This document shows, in pieces, positions 24,251-31,202 of a DNA stretch of 38,741 bases. How positions within the stretch are numbered: the stretch's first letter is position 1; every line of letters starts with the position of its first letter. The position numbers were made by a program, and so were the translations under genes. Source of the DNA: an uncultured Candidatus Saccharibacteria bacterium. GTDB lineage: Bacteria > Patescibacteriota > Saccharimonadia > Saccharimonadales > Saccharimonadaceae. The stretch lies in NCBI GenBank assembly GCA_947304395.1, contig CAMZBA010000002.1, forward strand, positions 112,593 to 151,333. The letters run 5' to 3'. Under the pieces are notes generated by a model. That model did no database searches. It was not told the origin of the DNA and was given only the letters and a program-made list of their open reading frames with translations.

Positions 24251-24682
24251 ATGGTTAACAAATGCAAAGACATAGCTAACAAGTGGAGGGAACTACCATA
24301 CTATGTGCAATATTTTGGAGCACTATTCATCATGGTGGCCCCCACGCTTCTCACTATCGCGCTCCAAGCTTCTCGGGGGAATGCTTCGAGCATCCTCAAC
24401 TTCGTTATCTGCCTCGGATCATGCCTCCTGTCAAGGGCGACACTCCCCAAAACCAGCGACGAATTGGAGGCGAATCTGCGCTACCGATCGTGGTACTTCC
24501 TCTTCGGGGAGCATGCAATAATCCTCATTACATTATTCGCATGCAACTGGGACCTCAATGAAGTTCTTGGTCTCGTGGAGAAGGCGCGAGAGGTGAAATT
24601 GCTTTTCGTACTGACGGCGCTACTGCCAATCCTGGCGATAATCTGTTTCTTTATGGCAGAAGCCGTAAAACGCGCAAAATGA
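24251..24682 (+). CDS. Uncharacterised small membrane protein
   Basis: The 143-aa protein has four hydrophobic segments at about 20-38, 43-62, 83-101 and 115-137, joined by short polar loops, and a basic C-terminus. No family is recognised. The ATG at 24251 is 14 bases from the AGGAGG, rather far; the in-frame GTG at 24236 touches the AGGAGG and is unlikely. Codon choice looks more GC-rich (GAG, CTC, ATC) than in most neighbours, which may point to a separate origin. It ends at a bidirectional terminator shared with glyA. Confidence 0.6.
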   Translation: MVNKCKDIANKWRELPYYVQYFGALFIMVAPTLLTIALQASRGNASSILNFVICLGSCLLSRATLPKTSDELEANLRYRSWYFLFGEHAIILITLFACNWDLNEVLGLVEKAREVKLLFVLTALLPILAIICFFMAEAVKRAK

Positions 24683-24689
24683 TAACTAA

Positions 24690-24724
24690 AAAACCGGACG
24701 CCTTCGCGCGTCCGATCTTTTTTA
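24690..24724. terminator. Bidirectional terminator between the small membrane gene and glyA
   Basis: CGGACGC and GCGTCCG form a stem flanked by A-rich and T-rich tracts on both sides, so it can end both convergent transcripts. It touches the glyA stop. Confidence 0.85.
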
Positions 24725-26083
24725 CATTCCTGGAACAGGGAAGATCTCAGCAATTTGCCGTACTTCTTCATGAATCGCGGCTAACTCACTCGCGAATGCC
24801 GCCTCCGGCTGTTTACCGCCACTTATTTCAACACTAATTTCTGCCAAACGGCGCATCCAACCGCCAATTTTTATCATCTCGGCACGATTCATGCCACGTG
24901 TCGTAATTGCGGCCGTACCAAGGCGAATCCCAGACGGCTTGAATGGCGGCAGGGTATCGTTCGGGATCGCATTTGCATTTAATGTCAAACCAACCTTATC
25001 CATCATAATTTCCATAATTTTGCCATCGATACCGAATGACGCCATCATATCAATCAGAATCAAATGGTTTTCAGTCGTACCGCCAACAATCTTAAATCCA
25101 TGCGTCGTTAGCGTATCCGCCAAAACCTTCGCGTTGCTTACGACGTCGCGAGCATAATTTTGGAAGGAAACTTGTTCTGCCTCATAAAAAGCAACCGCCT
25201 TAGCTGCAATTATATGCATTAGCGGACCACCTTGCGTACCAGGGAAGACGGAGCGGTCAATCAATGTTGGAATATTATCCAAAGTGCGCTCAGGTTTCTT
25301 TAATGGATTACTCACCATACCGCGACTCAAGATTAAGCCACCGCGCGGGCCACGCAATGTCTTATGCGTAGTAGTTGTCATAACATGAAAACCATAATCG
25401 AGCGGATTCGGATGTGCACCACCAGCAATCAAGCCCGCCACGTGAGCCATATCGGCCATCAATAAACAATTAGGAATGTTTTTGCCAATCTCTACAATTC
25501 GTTCAAAATCTGGAATCTTCGAAAACGCCGAATAGCCAACCAAAATAATTTTCGGCTGATATTGGGCGGCGAGCTGTTTCAATTCTTCATAATTTATATC
25601 GCCAGTTTCCGGATCAGTCCCATAGGCCACAAAATTATAAATTTTTGCACTTTGTGTTACCGGTGAGCCGTGCGTAAGATGACCACCATGACCCAAATTC
25701 ATACCGAGAACCGTATCGCCAGGATCTAGCCACGCATTATAGACAGCATTATTTGCCTGAGCGCCAGAATGCGGCTGCACATTTGCATGATCGGCATGGA
25801 ATAATCTGCGCGCCCGCGCAATCGCTAATCGCTCAACCTTGTCGGTGTTTTCCTGACCGCCATAATAGCGATAATTCGTCGGTTCATTAGCTAACACATC
25901 GTCATCTGATCCGTCCAAATCGCTAAAACCCGGATAGCCTTCAGAATATTTATTCGTAAAAACCGACCCCATCGCTTCTAGCACCTCGCGTGAAACATAG
26001 TTCTCGCTCGGAATTAACTCCAGGCCTTCGCGCTGGCGCTGCTTCTCCGCTTCAATTAAATCAAATATCTTATTATCTTTCAC
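24722..26083 (-). CDS. glyA: Serine hydroxymethyltransferase
   Basis: The 453-aa PLP enzyme interconverts serine and glycine with tetrahydrofolate. It shows ELIPSENYVSREVLEAMGSVFTNKY, NVQPHSGAQAN, DMAHVAGLIAGG and the PLP-lysine motif TTTTHKTLRGPRGG (Lys near 241). Between EGYPG and RYYGG, normally contiguous, there is an insertion of about 19 acidic residues (FSDLDGSDDDVLANEPTNY). The start is placed at GTG 26083 because AAAGGAG lies 8 bases upstream; the TTG at 26101 would include that site in the coding region. Confidence 0.96.
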   Translation of the reverse strand: MKDNKIFDLIEAEKQRQREGLELIPSENYVSREVLEAMGSVFTNKYSEGYPGFSDLDGSDDDVLANEPTNYRYYGGQENTDKVERLAIARARRLFHADHANVQPHSGAQANNAVYNAWLDPGDTVLGMNLGHGGHLTHGSPVTQSAKIYNFVAYGTDPETGDINYEELKQLAAQYQPKIILVGYSAFSKIPDFERIVEIGKNIPNCLLMADMAHVAGLIAGGAHPNPLDYGFHVMTTTTHKTLRGPRGGLILSRGMVSNPLKKPERTLDNIPTLIDRSVFPGTQGGPLMHIIAAKAVAFYEAEQVSFQNYARDVVSNAKVLADTLTTHGFKIVGGTTENHLILIDMMASFGIDGKIMEIMMDKVGLTLNANAIPNDTLPPFKPSGIRLGTAAITTRGMNRAEMIKIGGWMRRLAEISVEISGGKQPEAAFASELAAIHEEVRQIAEIFPVPGM

Positions 26084-26170
26084 CGAAAAAACTCCTTTCA
26101 ATTACTCCTACACCGTTGCAAAGATTTCCTACCTATATATTAGCATTTTTATTGAACGCCATGCTATTGT

Positions 26171-26199
26171 TTGCAAAACACTAATTTTTATGTTAAAAT
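26171..26199 (+). promoter_or_regulatory. Promoter of the Gly-rich peptide gene
   Basis: TTGCAA (26171-26176), a 17-base spacer and TAAAAT (26194-26199) precede a short leader with an AAAGGGGGTG ribosome-binding site before ATG 26231. Confidence 0.7.
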
Positions 26200-26230
26200 A
26201 TAGCCATATTTCGAAAGGGGGTGTCTCATT

Positions 26231-26482
26231 ATGGCAGAAATTGTACTTACTACCAATACGGTTTTCTTCGGTCCGTTTGGCGGACGGGGCGGCCCGATGG
26301 GTCCTGGTGGTCCGATGGGACCCGGAGGTCCTATGCGCGGCGGCTTCTTCGGCCCTATGCGTAGTGGCTTCTTCTTTTCTCCGCATCCGCGTGGCGGTGC
26401 TGGCGGAAACCAGGAAGATCCCGATGATAAAAAGGGATTTCTCGACCGTCTCGGCGAAATCCTGTACAAACTCTTCGGCTAA
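26231..26482 (+). CDS. Gly/Pro/Met-rich small protein with amphipathic C-terminal helix
   Basis: The 83-aa protein starts with a short hydrophobic stretch, continues with GGRGGPMGPGGPMGPGGPM, a low-complexity run of GPGGPM repeats with Phe/Arg interspersed, then an acidic linker (NQEDPDDKK) and a C-terminal amphipathic helix (GFLDRLGEILYKLFG). It matches no family I know. A good promoter, a strong ribosome-binding site and a perfect terminator show it is a real, probably well-expressed monocistronic gene. It could be a membrane-peripheral or phase-forming peptide, or a bacteriocin-like product; no immunity or export gene is adjacent. Confidence 0.7.
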   Translation: MAEIVLTTNTVFFGPFGGRGGPMGPGGPMGPGGPMRGGFFGPMRSGFFFSPHPRGGAGGNQEDPDDKKGFLDRLGEILYKLFG

Positions 26483-26488
26483 ACACTC

Positions 26489-26517
26489 GCGCCCGACATT
26501 TCGTCGGGCGCTTTTTC
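26489..26517 (+). terminator. Terminator of the Gly-rich peptide gene
   Basis: A perfect 9-base stem GCGCCCGAC/GTCGGGCGC with a 5-base loop is followed by TTTTT. Confidence 0.92.
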
Positions 26518-26533
26518 GACAACTACAGGCACT

Positions 26534-26566
26534 AAAAAAGTTGAGGTATAAACCTCAACTTTTTTA
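26534..26566. terminator. Bidirectional terminator at the island boundary
   Basis: AAAAAAGTTGAGG and CCTCAACTTTTTT form a long stem with a TATAAA loop and T-runs on both strands. It touches the stop codon of the SGNH-like gene on the minus strand. Confidence 0.88.
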
Positions 26567-27565
26567 TTCATATTCTATATAGTTTTTTGGACAATTCTTA
26601 AGAAATTTTATAATTTGTTGATAATCTTGAATTTTTCTTAATTTAGTTTCATTAAATGCTCTTTTCAAAAAATCTTTTTCGTTAGAATAAGGTAATCCTC
26701 TATAAATATAGTTTTCAAAAACAACATATCTACTACGTGATTCTTTCATTTTTTCTGATGATACACTACCAGCGTAGTCCGCTATCATGTTTGTGCCAAA
26801 CATTGCTTTATATAATGCCATAGCTTCGATGTATGAACCAAGTTGTGTAGGATGCTTTTCATCGACGAACAATTCTTGTTTAGTTAATGTTCCGCCAATT
26901 CTATCCATCTCTTCGCTAACACTTTTAACAGCGTTACCAGAAAATGCTATTGTACATTTTTTATATCCAGCTTCAATTATTGCTTCTTTTGTCATTTCAA
27001 AATAACTATTTGTCATTTCTATATTTTCTAAATCTGAATAGTTCCATGTTGCGTTAAGGATAATTTTGGTTCCAGTTTTAGTTATCATATCGTATGAACG
27101 TAGTTTTTTAACAACTCTTAGCGCATCTACACTCAAATTTCCATAAACGCGTTTGTTAGGATAATTCTTTTCTGGATCTGGATCAAGCTTTGAATCATAA
27201 ACTGTACCATATGGAGCTAATTGCACATCAGTTTGTTCATTTAAAATTAGATAATCTATTTTTTCATTTTTAAATAGTTTTTTAAGTTGCTCTGGGTGCT
27301 CTTTTATATAATGATAATGAAAGTTTAAACTCGCACTTCCTTTTACTAATACTTTATAATTAGCTGTTTTACCTGATTTATAAAGCATATTATTAAGTAT
27401 TGCTGGCATATTATTAAAATATGTTTTGCTATTTCCAATAAACAAAATATTTATTGTTTTTTCTTTTCCTGCTGCTGCTTTTGCCTCTTCAGACATAGCA
27501 GGGCATAAAGTAACTAGCATACTAAGCAAAATTAATAATGATATTATTCTTTTTATTATTTTCAC
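26564..27565 (-). CDS. Secreted SGNH-hydrolase-like protein in an AT-rich island
   Basis: The 333-aa protein has a signal peptide (KIIKRIISLLILLSMLVTLC, cleavage perhaps near AEEA/KAAA) and SGNH/GDSL-type motifs: INILFIGNSKTYFNNMP (block I, GNS with Ser) and LFVDEKHPTQLGSYIEA (block V, Asp-x-x-His). This suggests an extracellular esterase or acetyl-hydrolase. The start is GTG with AGGGAGA 8 bases upstream and a TATAAT further up, a conventional leader unlike the local leaderless style. Codons are very AT-rich and arginine is mostly AGA, unlike the neighbours, so it is probably acquired, likely from a low-GC Firmicute. Confidence 0.75.
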   Translation of the reverse strand: MKIIKRIISLLILLSMLVTLCPAMSEEAKAAAGKEKTINILFIGNSKTYFNNMPAILNNMLYKSGKTANYKVLVKGSASLNFHYHYIKEHPEQLKKLFKNEKIDYLILNEQTDVQLAPYGTVYDSKLDPDPEKNYPNKRVYGNLSVDALRVVKKLRSYDMITKTGTKIILNATWNYSDLENIEMTNSYFEMTKEAIIEAGYKKCTIAFSGNAVKSVSEEMDRIGGTLTKQELFVDEKHPTQLGSYIEAMALYKAMFGTNMIADYAGSVSSEKMKESRSRYVVFENYIYRGLPYSNEKDFLKRAFNETKLRKIQDYQQIIKFLKNCPKNYIEYE

Positions 27566-27624
27566 ATTATTTCTCCCTATGAACTTGTATTATATTATAG
27601 CACATTTCATGAATCTTGCAAGTG

Positions 27625-27702
27625 CAATACTTCGCAACGCAAAAGAGACATCGTCTTGTTCTGTCCTGTTAAAATTAGAGTTGCGAAATGAGAGAAGTAT
27701 TG
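27625..27702. repeat. Interrupted inverted repeat between divergent island genes
   Basis: CAATACTTCGCAAC (27625-27638) and its complement, GTTGCGAA plus GTATTG (27680-27702), form an inverted repeat. The right arm is interrupted by 9 bases, ATGAGAGAA. The 41-base spacer has no ORF. It could be an operator for the two divergent genes, an RNA hairpin, or an element end. Confidence 0.5.
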
Positions 27703-27755
27703 ATATATAGATAAAAACTGGCATTTTAATAATTATTAAGGGCGGACTTATAGAA

Positions 27756-28157
27756 ATGAAAGAAATAGATAAAATAGCATTTATATATTTAAAAGATGGG
27801 AAAATATTAAGCACATTATCTAAAGGAAAAGATACTTATTATATCCCTGGAGGAAAAAGAGAAAATAATGAAACCGATGAAGAAACATTAATTAGAGAAT
27901 GTAAAGAGGAATTATCAATTGAAATAAAAGAAAGTACTATAGCATATTATGGAACATTTAAAGCACAGGCCCATGGAAAGGCTGAAGGGATAATCGTGAA
28001 AATGACATGCTACACAGCAGAATTCGATGGCGAATTACATGCCGACTCAGAGATTCAAGAAATACGATGGTTAGACTATAGCAATCTAAATGTAAAAATA
28101 TCCCCAGTTGATGAGTTGATATTTAAAGATTTATACGATAAGAATTTAATAAAATAA
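27756..28157 (+). CDS. NUDIX hydrolase in an AT-rich island
   Basis: The 133-aa protein has a NUDIX box starting at GGKRENNETDEETLIRECKEELSI (residues about 31-54), fitting GX5EX7REUXEEXGU except that the final Gly is Ser. Members hydrolyse nucleoside diphosphates linked to another moiety. Start ATG 27756 has AAGGGCGG about 13 bases upstream. Like the divergent SGNH-like gene it uses mostly AT-ending codons and AGA, so both belong to the same foreign segment. The catalytic acidic residues (REC-KEE) are intact. Confidence 0.85.
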   Translation: MKEIDKIAFIYLKDGKILSTLSKGKDTYYIPGGKRENNETDEETLIRECKEELSIEIKESTIAYYGTFKAQAHGKAEGIIVKMTCYTAEFDGELHADSEIQEIRWLDYSNLNVKISPVDELIFKDLYDKNLIK

Positions 28158-28244
28158 AATCATTCACATGTGTTTTAGATACAAATAACTACTAAAGCTG
28201 AGCGTAATTCGTTACTAAAAGAGAAAATAAGCCAAACTTGAATC

Positions 28245-28504
28245 GGGTCCGCTCTCGTGGCGGACCCAAGGGGGCTAATTAAACACGAAGGACTTGCGAG
28301 AGAGCCAAACCATCATCGTTGCGCGACGCAGACGACAACAGCCCTGAGAAGTTCACTCGATATCCAGACGAAGCTGACAATATCGCCGTACTTATGGAAA
28401 TACAATTCCTACGCTACGAACTACGCTCCTTCTGCTGTTTAATTAGCTTTTTTGGTTACTTCACGAAGCCGTATCGGCTCTCCTAGCACGATTGCTTCAA
28501 TGAT
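28245..28504. ncRNA. Structured non-coding region next to tRNA-Phe
   Basis: The region 28158-28601 has no credible gene but shows dense pairing. Seen are: an 8-base hairpin GGGTCCGC/GCGGACCC (28245-28267); an 11-base perfect pair GCTAATTAAAC/GTTTAATTAGC (28274-28284 with 28437-28447) followed by six Ts; GAGAGCC/GGCTCTC (28300-28306 with 28476-28482); and CGATAT/ATATCG (28358-28363 with 28380-28385). The T-run favours a plus-strand RNA; the consensus promoter at 28511-28539 favours a minus-strand RNA of about 260 bases. I could not fit it to tmRNA, RNase P, SRP or 6S RNA. Short ORFs on both strands look spurious. Confidence 0.5.
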
Positions 28505-28510
28505 AATATC

Positions 28511-28539
28511 ATTATAGCACAAAATTGCATAAATGTCAA
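28511..28539 (-). promoter_or_regulatory. Consensus promoter facing the structured region
   Basis: On the minus strand TTGACA (28534-28539), 17 bases and TATAAT (28511-28516) form an exact sigma70 consensus. No gene follows on that strand; transcription would start near 28504 and run into the structured region. Confidence 0.8.
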
Positions 28540-28554
28540 TACGAACGAGACCAC

Positions 28555-28580
28555 CAAAAAACTGGCATCTCGCCAGTCTT
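28555..28580 (-). terminator. Terminator of tRNA-Phe
   Basis: ACTGGC/GCCAGT with a 5-base loop is followed by six Ts on the minus strand. The plus strand also has TCTTTTG after the stem, so it may act both ways. Confidence 0.8.
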
Positions 28581-28601
28581 TTGATTAAAAAATAATTTCT
28601 T

Positions 28602-28677
28602 TGGTGGCTCCGGTCGGACTTGAACCAACGACACAAGGCTCTTCAGGCCTCTGCTCTACCAACTGAGCTACAGAGCC
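28602..28677 (-). tRNA. tRNA-Phe (GAA)
   Basis: The minus strand folds into a complete cloverleaf of 76 bases: acceptor GGCTCTG/CGGAGCC, D-arm GCTC-AGTTGGTA-GAGC, anticodon stem GAGGC/GCCTT with loop CTGAAGA (anticodon GAA, phenylalanine), and T-arm GTTGG-TTCAAGT-CCGAC. The 3' end is A plus an encoded CCA. No intron is present. Confidence 0.97.
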
Positions 28678-28688
28678 ACAATGAAGCT

Positions 28689-28694
28689 AGTATA
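28689..28694 (-). promoter_or_regulatory. -10 box (TATACT) of tRNA-Phe
   Basis: TATACT lies 11 bases upstream of the mature tRNA 5' end on the minus strand. The -35 region is T-rich and not clear. Confidence 0.5.
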
Positions 28695-28747
28695 GCACAC
28701 CTTATTCGAAAAAGCGACAAAAAAGACCGCACTGTTTATTATATTTC

Positions 28748-28775
28748 TTGCCTGAAAAATTGGTAATGCTACAAT
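28748..28775 (+). promoter_or_regulatory. Promoter of the 357-aa surface protein gene
   Basis: TTGCCT (28748-28753), a 16-base spacer and TACAAT (28770-28775) lie 6 bases before ATG 28782, another leaderless start. Confidence 0.6.
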
Positions 28776-28781
28776 AAGTAC

Positions 28782-29855
28782 ATGAATCCAGAACAGAATA
28801 TGCCACCATCAATGGTGGAAAATAATATAAACACCCCCAAAAAGAAAACCCCCATTGTCATAGCCATCGTGCTAATTGCACTTACCATCATTACGGCCAT
28901 CATAGTTGCGCTCATTTTCATTAATCGCCCCAACGAGCCAACCGAAGAGCCTATTAGCGATGACCCCATAATAGTCGCTCCCGACGACACCCTCAAATAT
29001 AAAGATGAATCTCGCCTAAAACAAGCCAGTTACACAATCGATGACATAAACAAAGGCTTTAGTTACGCAAGCATATCGTTCACGGGAACGAAAGATATTA
29101 CAATTAGACAAGTCATTAATCAAAATCGATATAGCCTCGGCGGCGAATTTGGCCTTTACGTCTACTTCAACCATAATGGGAATAAAATTCCAGTACACAT
29201 CGAATTCGTAAATTCTCAAGGCGCACACGAGACCGTTGAGAGCATCAATCAAGCATGCAAAGAAGACCAATCCTGCAGTAGCGACTACCTAGAAGGCGCA
29301 AAAACTCTACTAGTCGCAAAAGACATTGAATGGGTTTTTTATAGCAGCACAAAGAGCGGACAGTTCTTCTCATATAGCATTGGCTATGGCCCAAAAGGCA
29401 TCGATAAGCACGACAACGAAACCGCACGTAGCATATTAGCAAAAGTCGCGATGACCATTAGCGACGATAATGGCAGCCCGTATATCGAAGACATGGCTAC
29501 TCGCTTGAAATACCCTGGCGGGAAACATGTCAAGGATTATGCCCTTATCGACGAAGTTGGCGAAGATTATGTCAGGCTCAACTATCACGGAGATGCTACC
29601 AGAAAAGACGTCCACATATCCATCATCCAAACACCCATCAATGGCGTCTCCACAACAAGCGTGTCCGCAAATCCAAAAGTCGAATCATTTAAATATGAAG
29701 ATGACGACTTCCGCTACAGTAGCGCAGAGAATCAGACGTACTTCCGTATATATGATGGCGACAATAGTCTAGACGTCTGCGCATACACCACTAACGACGG
29801 AGGCGATGCAATTAATAATTACGACGACTTACGGAAATACCTTGACGCAATTTAA
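28782..29855 (+). CDS. Single-pass surface protein
   Basis: The 357-aa protein has a cytoplasmic tail of about 24 residues (MNPEQNMPPSMVENN...KKKTP), one transmembrane helix at about 25-48 and an extracellular acidic domain of about 300 residues, in which a Pro/Glu/Asp-rich stalk (RPNEPTEEPISDDP) comes first. The domain has three cysteines (CKEDQSC and VCAYTT). No family is recognised. The tail-helix-domain architecture is the same as in the proteins at 17188, 31203 and 37790, so these may form one surface-protein class in this organism. Confidence 0.6.
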   Translation: MNPEQNMPPSMVENNINTPKKKTPIVIAIVLIALTIITAIIVALIFINRPNEPTEEPISDDPIIVAPDDTLKYKDESRLKQASYTIDDINKGFSYASISFTGTKDITIRQVINQNRYSLGGEFGLYVYFNHNGNKIPVHIEFVNSQGAHETVESINQACKEDQSCSSDYLEGAKTLLVAKDIEWVFYSSTKSGQFFSYSIGYGPKGIDKHDNETARSILAKVAMTISDDNGSPYIEDMATRLKYPGGKHVKDYALIDEVGEDYVRLNYHGDATRKDVHISIIQTPINGVSTTSVSANPKVESFKYEDDDFRYSSAENQTYFRIYDGDNSLDVCAYTTNDGGDAINNYDDLRKYLDAI

Positions 29856-29889
29856 TGAGTACCAAGATTGCTAACAGATAGCTATATGG

Positions 29890-29895
29890 TAAAAT
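29890..29895 (+). promoter_or_regulatory. -10 box (TAAAAT) of hisS
   Basis: TAAAAT lies 6 bases before the hisS ATG at 29902, with no Shine-Dalgarno sequence between them. Confidence 0.5.
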
Positions 29896-29901
29896 ATAGC
29901 T

Positions 29902-31197
29902 ATGAAGAAATTTAATACGTCGCCACTTTCTGGCATGCAAGAACTACTACCAACCGAGCAGGCAGTTTTTGACCAGCTCAAACAAAGCATCAGCGACGTA
30001 TATCATCATTACGGTTTCTTGAGTATCGAAACACCAATCATTGAACGCACCGACATCTTACTCGCTAAAGCTGGTGGAGACACCGAAAAGCAGATTTACA
30101 TGGTTAGCAAGACTGCCGAGTCGGCCGATTCCGCCGATCAAGCCCTTCGTTTTGACCATACCGTACCGCTCGCACGTTATGTTGTCGAACACAATAATGA
30201 TTTAGCTTTCCCATTCCAGGTTACTCAAATTAATCGTAATTTCCGCGGCGAACGCGCACAGCGTGGTCGCTTTCGCGAATTTTACCAATGCGATGCCGAT
30301 ATTATTGGTCGCGAAAAACTACCGATCGCCTACGACGCCAAAGTCATCGCCTGTATTTATGACGCTCTCAAAACTTTCAAGCTGCCCAAAATGCTCATCC
30401 GCATCAGTAACCGTAAAGTCTTAGCCGGCTTCCTGAAGTCACTAAACTTGTCCGAAAAGACTAGCGAGATTTCCAACATTATCGATCACGCCGAAAAAGT
30501 CTCTGTAGAAAAAAGCACTGCAGCCCTTCGCGAGCTTGGCCTCAGCAATGACCAAGTCGACAAAGTTACCGCATTTATGTTCACGCGTGGAAACTACGAA
30601 GAAATCGAAGCTAAGCTCAAAGAAATCATGGGCGATACCGAATCGGTCGCCGACGGCCTCTCCGAGCTCAAAATCGTCTTTGATATTCTCGCTAAAAAGG
30701 GCACAGGTAACTGTATTATCGATTTCATGATTATTCGCGGCCTCGATTATTACACTGGCACCGTGTTCGAAATTATGCTCGAAGATTATCGCGAAATCGG
30801 TAGCATTTCCGGCGGTGGACGCTACGAAAATCTTGCCAGCAACTTCACCGACCAAAAGTTTCCGGGTGTCGGCGGCTCAATTGGACTCACGCGCCTATTC
30901 TTCGTATTGCGCGAATATAATCTCATTAATATCGAGGTTAAGCAACCCGTCGACTACGTCATTTTGCCAATTAGCAAAAACGAATACGAAGCCAGTTTTG
31001 AGCTTGCAGACAAACTCCGAGAACAGTGTAAAACCGTAGATGTAGACTTATCCGACCGCAAGCTTGGCGACAAGTTCAATCGCGCCAGCAAAATATCCAA
31101 TTTCGCCATCGTTGTCGGCAACGACGAAGTACTCAGCGGCAATTATCAAGCCAAGAATCTCAAAACTGGCGAACAAACACCGCTTATGCTACCATAA
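29902..31197 (+). CDS. hisS: Histidyl-tRNA synthetase
   Basis: The 431-aa class II synthetase shows motif 2 with QINRNFRGERAQRGRFREFYQ, the histidine-binding signature RGLDYYTGTVFEI, SGGGRYENL and motif 3 VGGSIGLTRLFFVLREY. The C-terminal anticodon-binding domain runs from about residue 345 (VDYVILPISKNEY) to the end, with RKLGDKFNRASKISNFAIVVGNDEVL. A fragment resembling the last 40 residues of this domain occurs again at 33687-33836. The start is leaderless. Confidence 0.96.
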   Translation: MKKFNTSPLSGMQELLPTEQAVFDQLKQSISDVYHHYGFLSIETPIIERTDILLAKAGGDTEKQIYMVSKTAESADSADQALRFDHTVPLARYVVEHNNDLAFPFQVTQINRNFRGERAQRGRFREFYQCDADIIGREKLPIAYDAKVIACIYDALKTFKLPKMLIRISNRKVLAGFLKSLNLSEKTSEISNIIDHAEKVSVEKSTAALRELGLSNDQVDKVTAFMFTRGNYEEIEAKLKEIMGDTESVADGLSELKIVFDILAKKGTGNCIIDFMIIRGLDYYTGTVFEIMLEDYREIGSISGGGRYENLASNFTDQKFPGVGGSIGLTRLFFVLREYNLINIEVKQPVDYVILPISKNEYEASFELADKLREQCKTVDVDLSDRKLGDKFNRASKISNFAIVVGNDEVLSGNYQAKNLKTGEQTPLMLP

Positions 31198-31202
31198 TAG
31201 CT

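Noticed and set aside
26188-26469. Antisense Pro-rich ORF opposite the Gly-rich peptide gene
   Set aside because: It is the mirror of the GGN/CCN repeats; promoter, ribosome-binding site and terminator all support the plus-strand gene.
28257-28442. Plus-strand ORF ending NSYATNYAPSAV, like a tmRNA tag
   Set aside because: The end resembles a tmRNA peptide tag, but no tRNA-like domain with GGxTTCGAC at the 5' side or a T-arm/CCA at the 3' side could be found at proper places, and the ORF has no ribosome-binding site.
28274-28447. Retron-like a1/a2 inverted repeat
   Set aside because: An 11-base closing pair around about 150 bases recalls a retron msr-msd, but no reverse transcriptase gene exists nearby on either strand.
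28439-28636. Minus-strand 65-aa ORF
   Set aside because: It starts inside tRNA-Phe and runs through the tRNA terminator and a promoter, so it is a chance reading frame.
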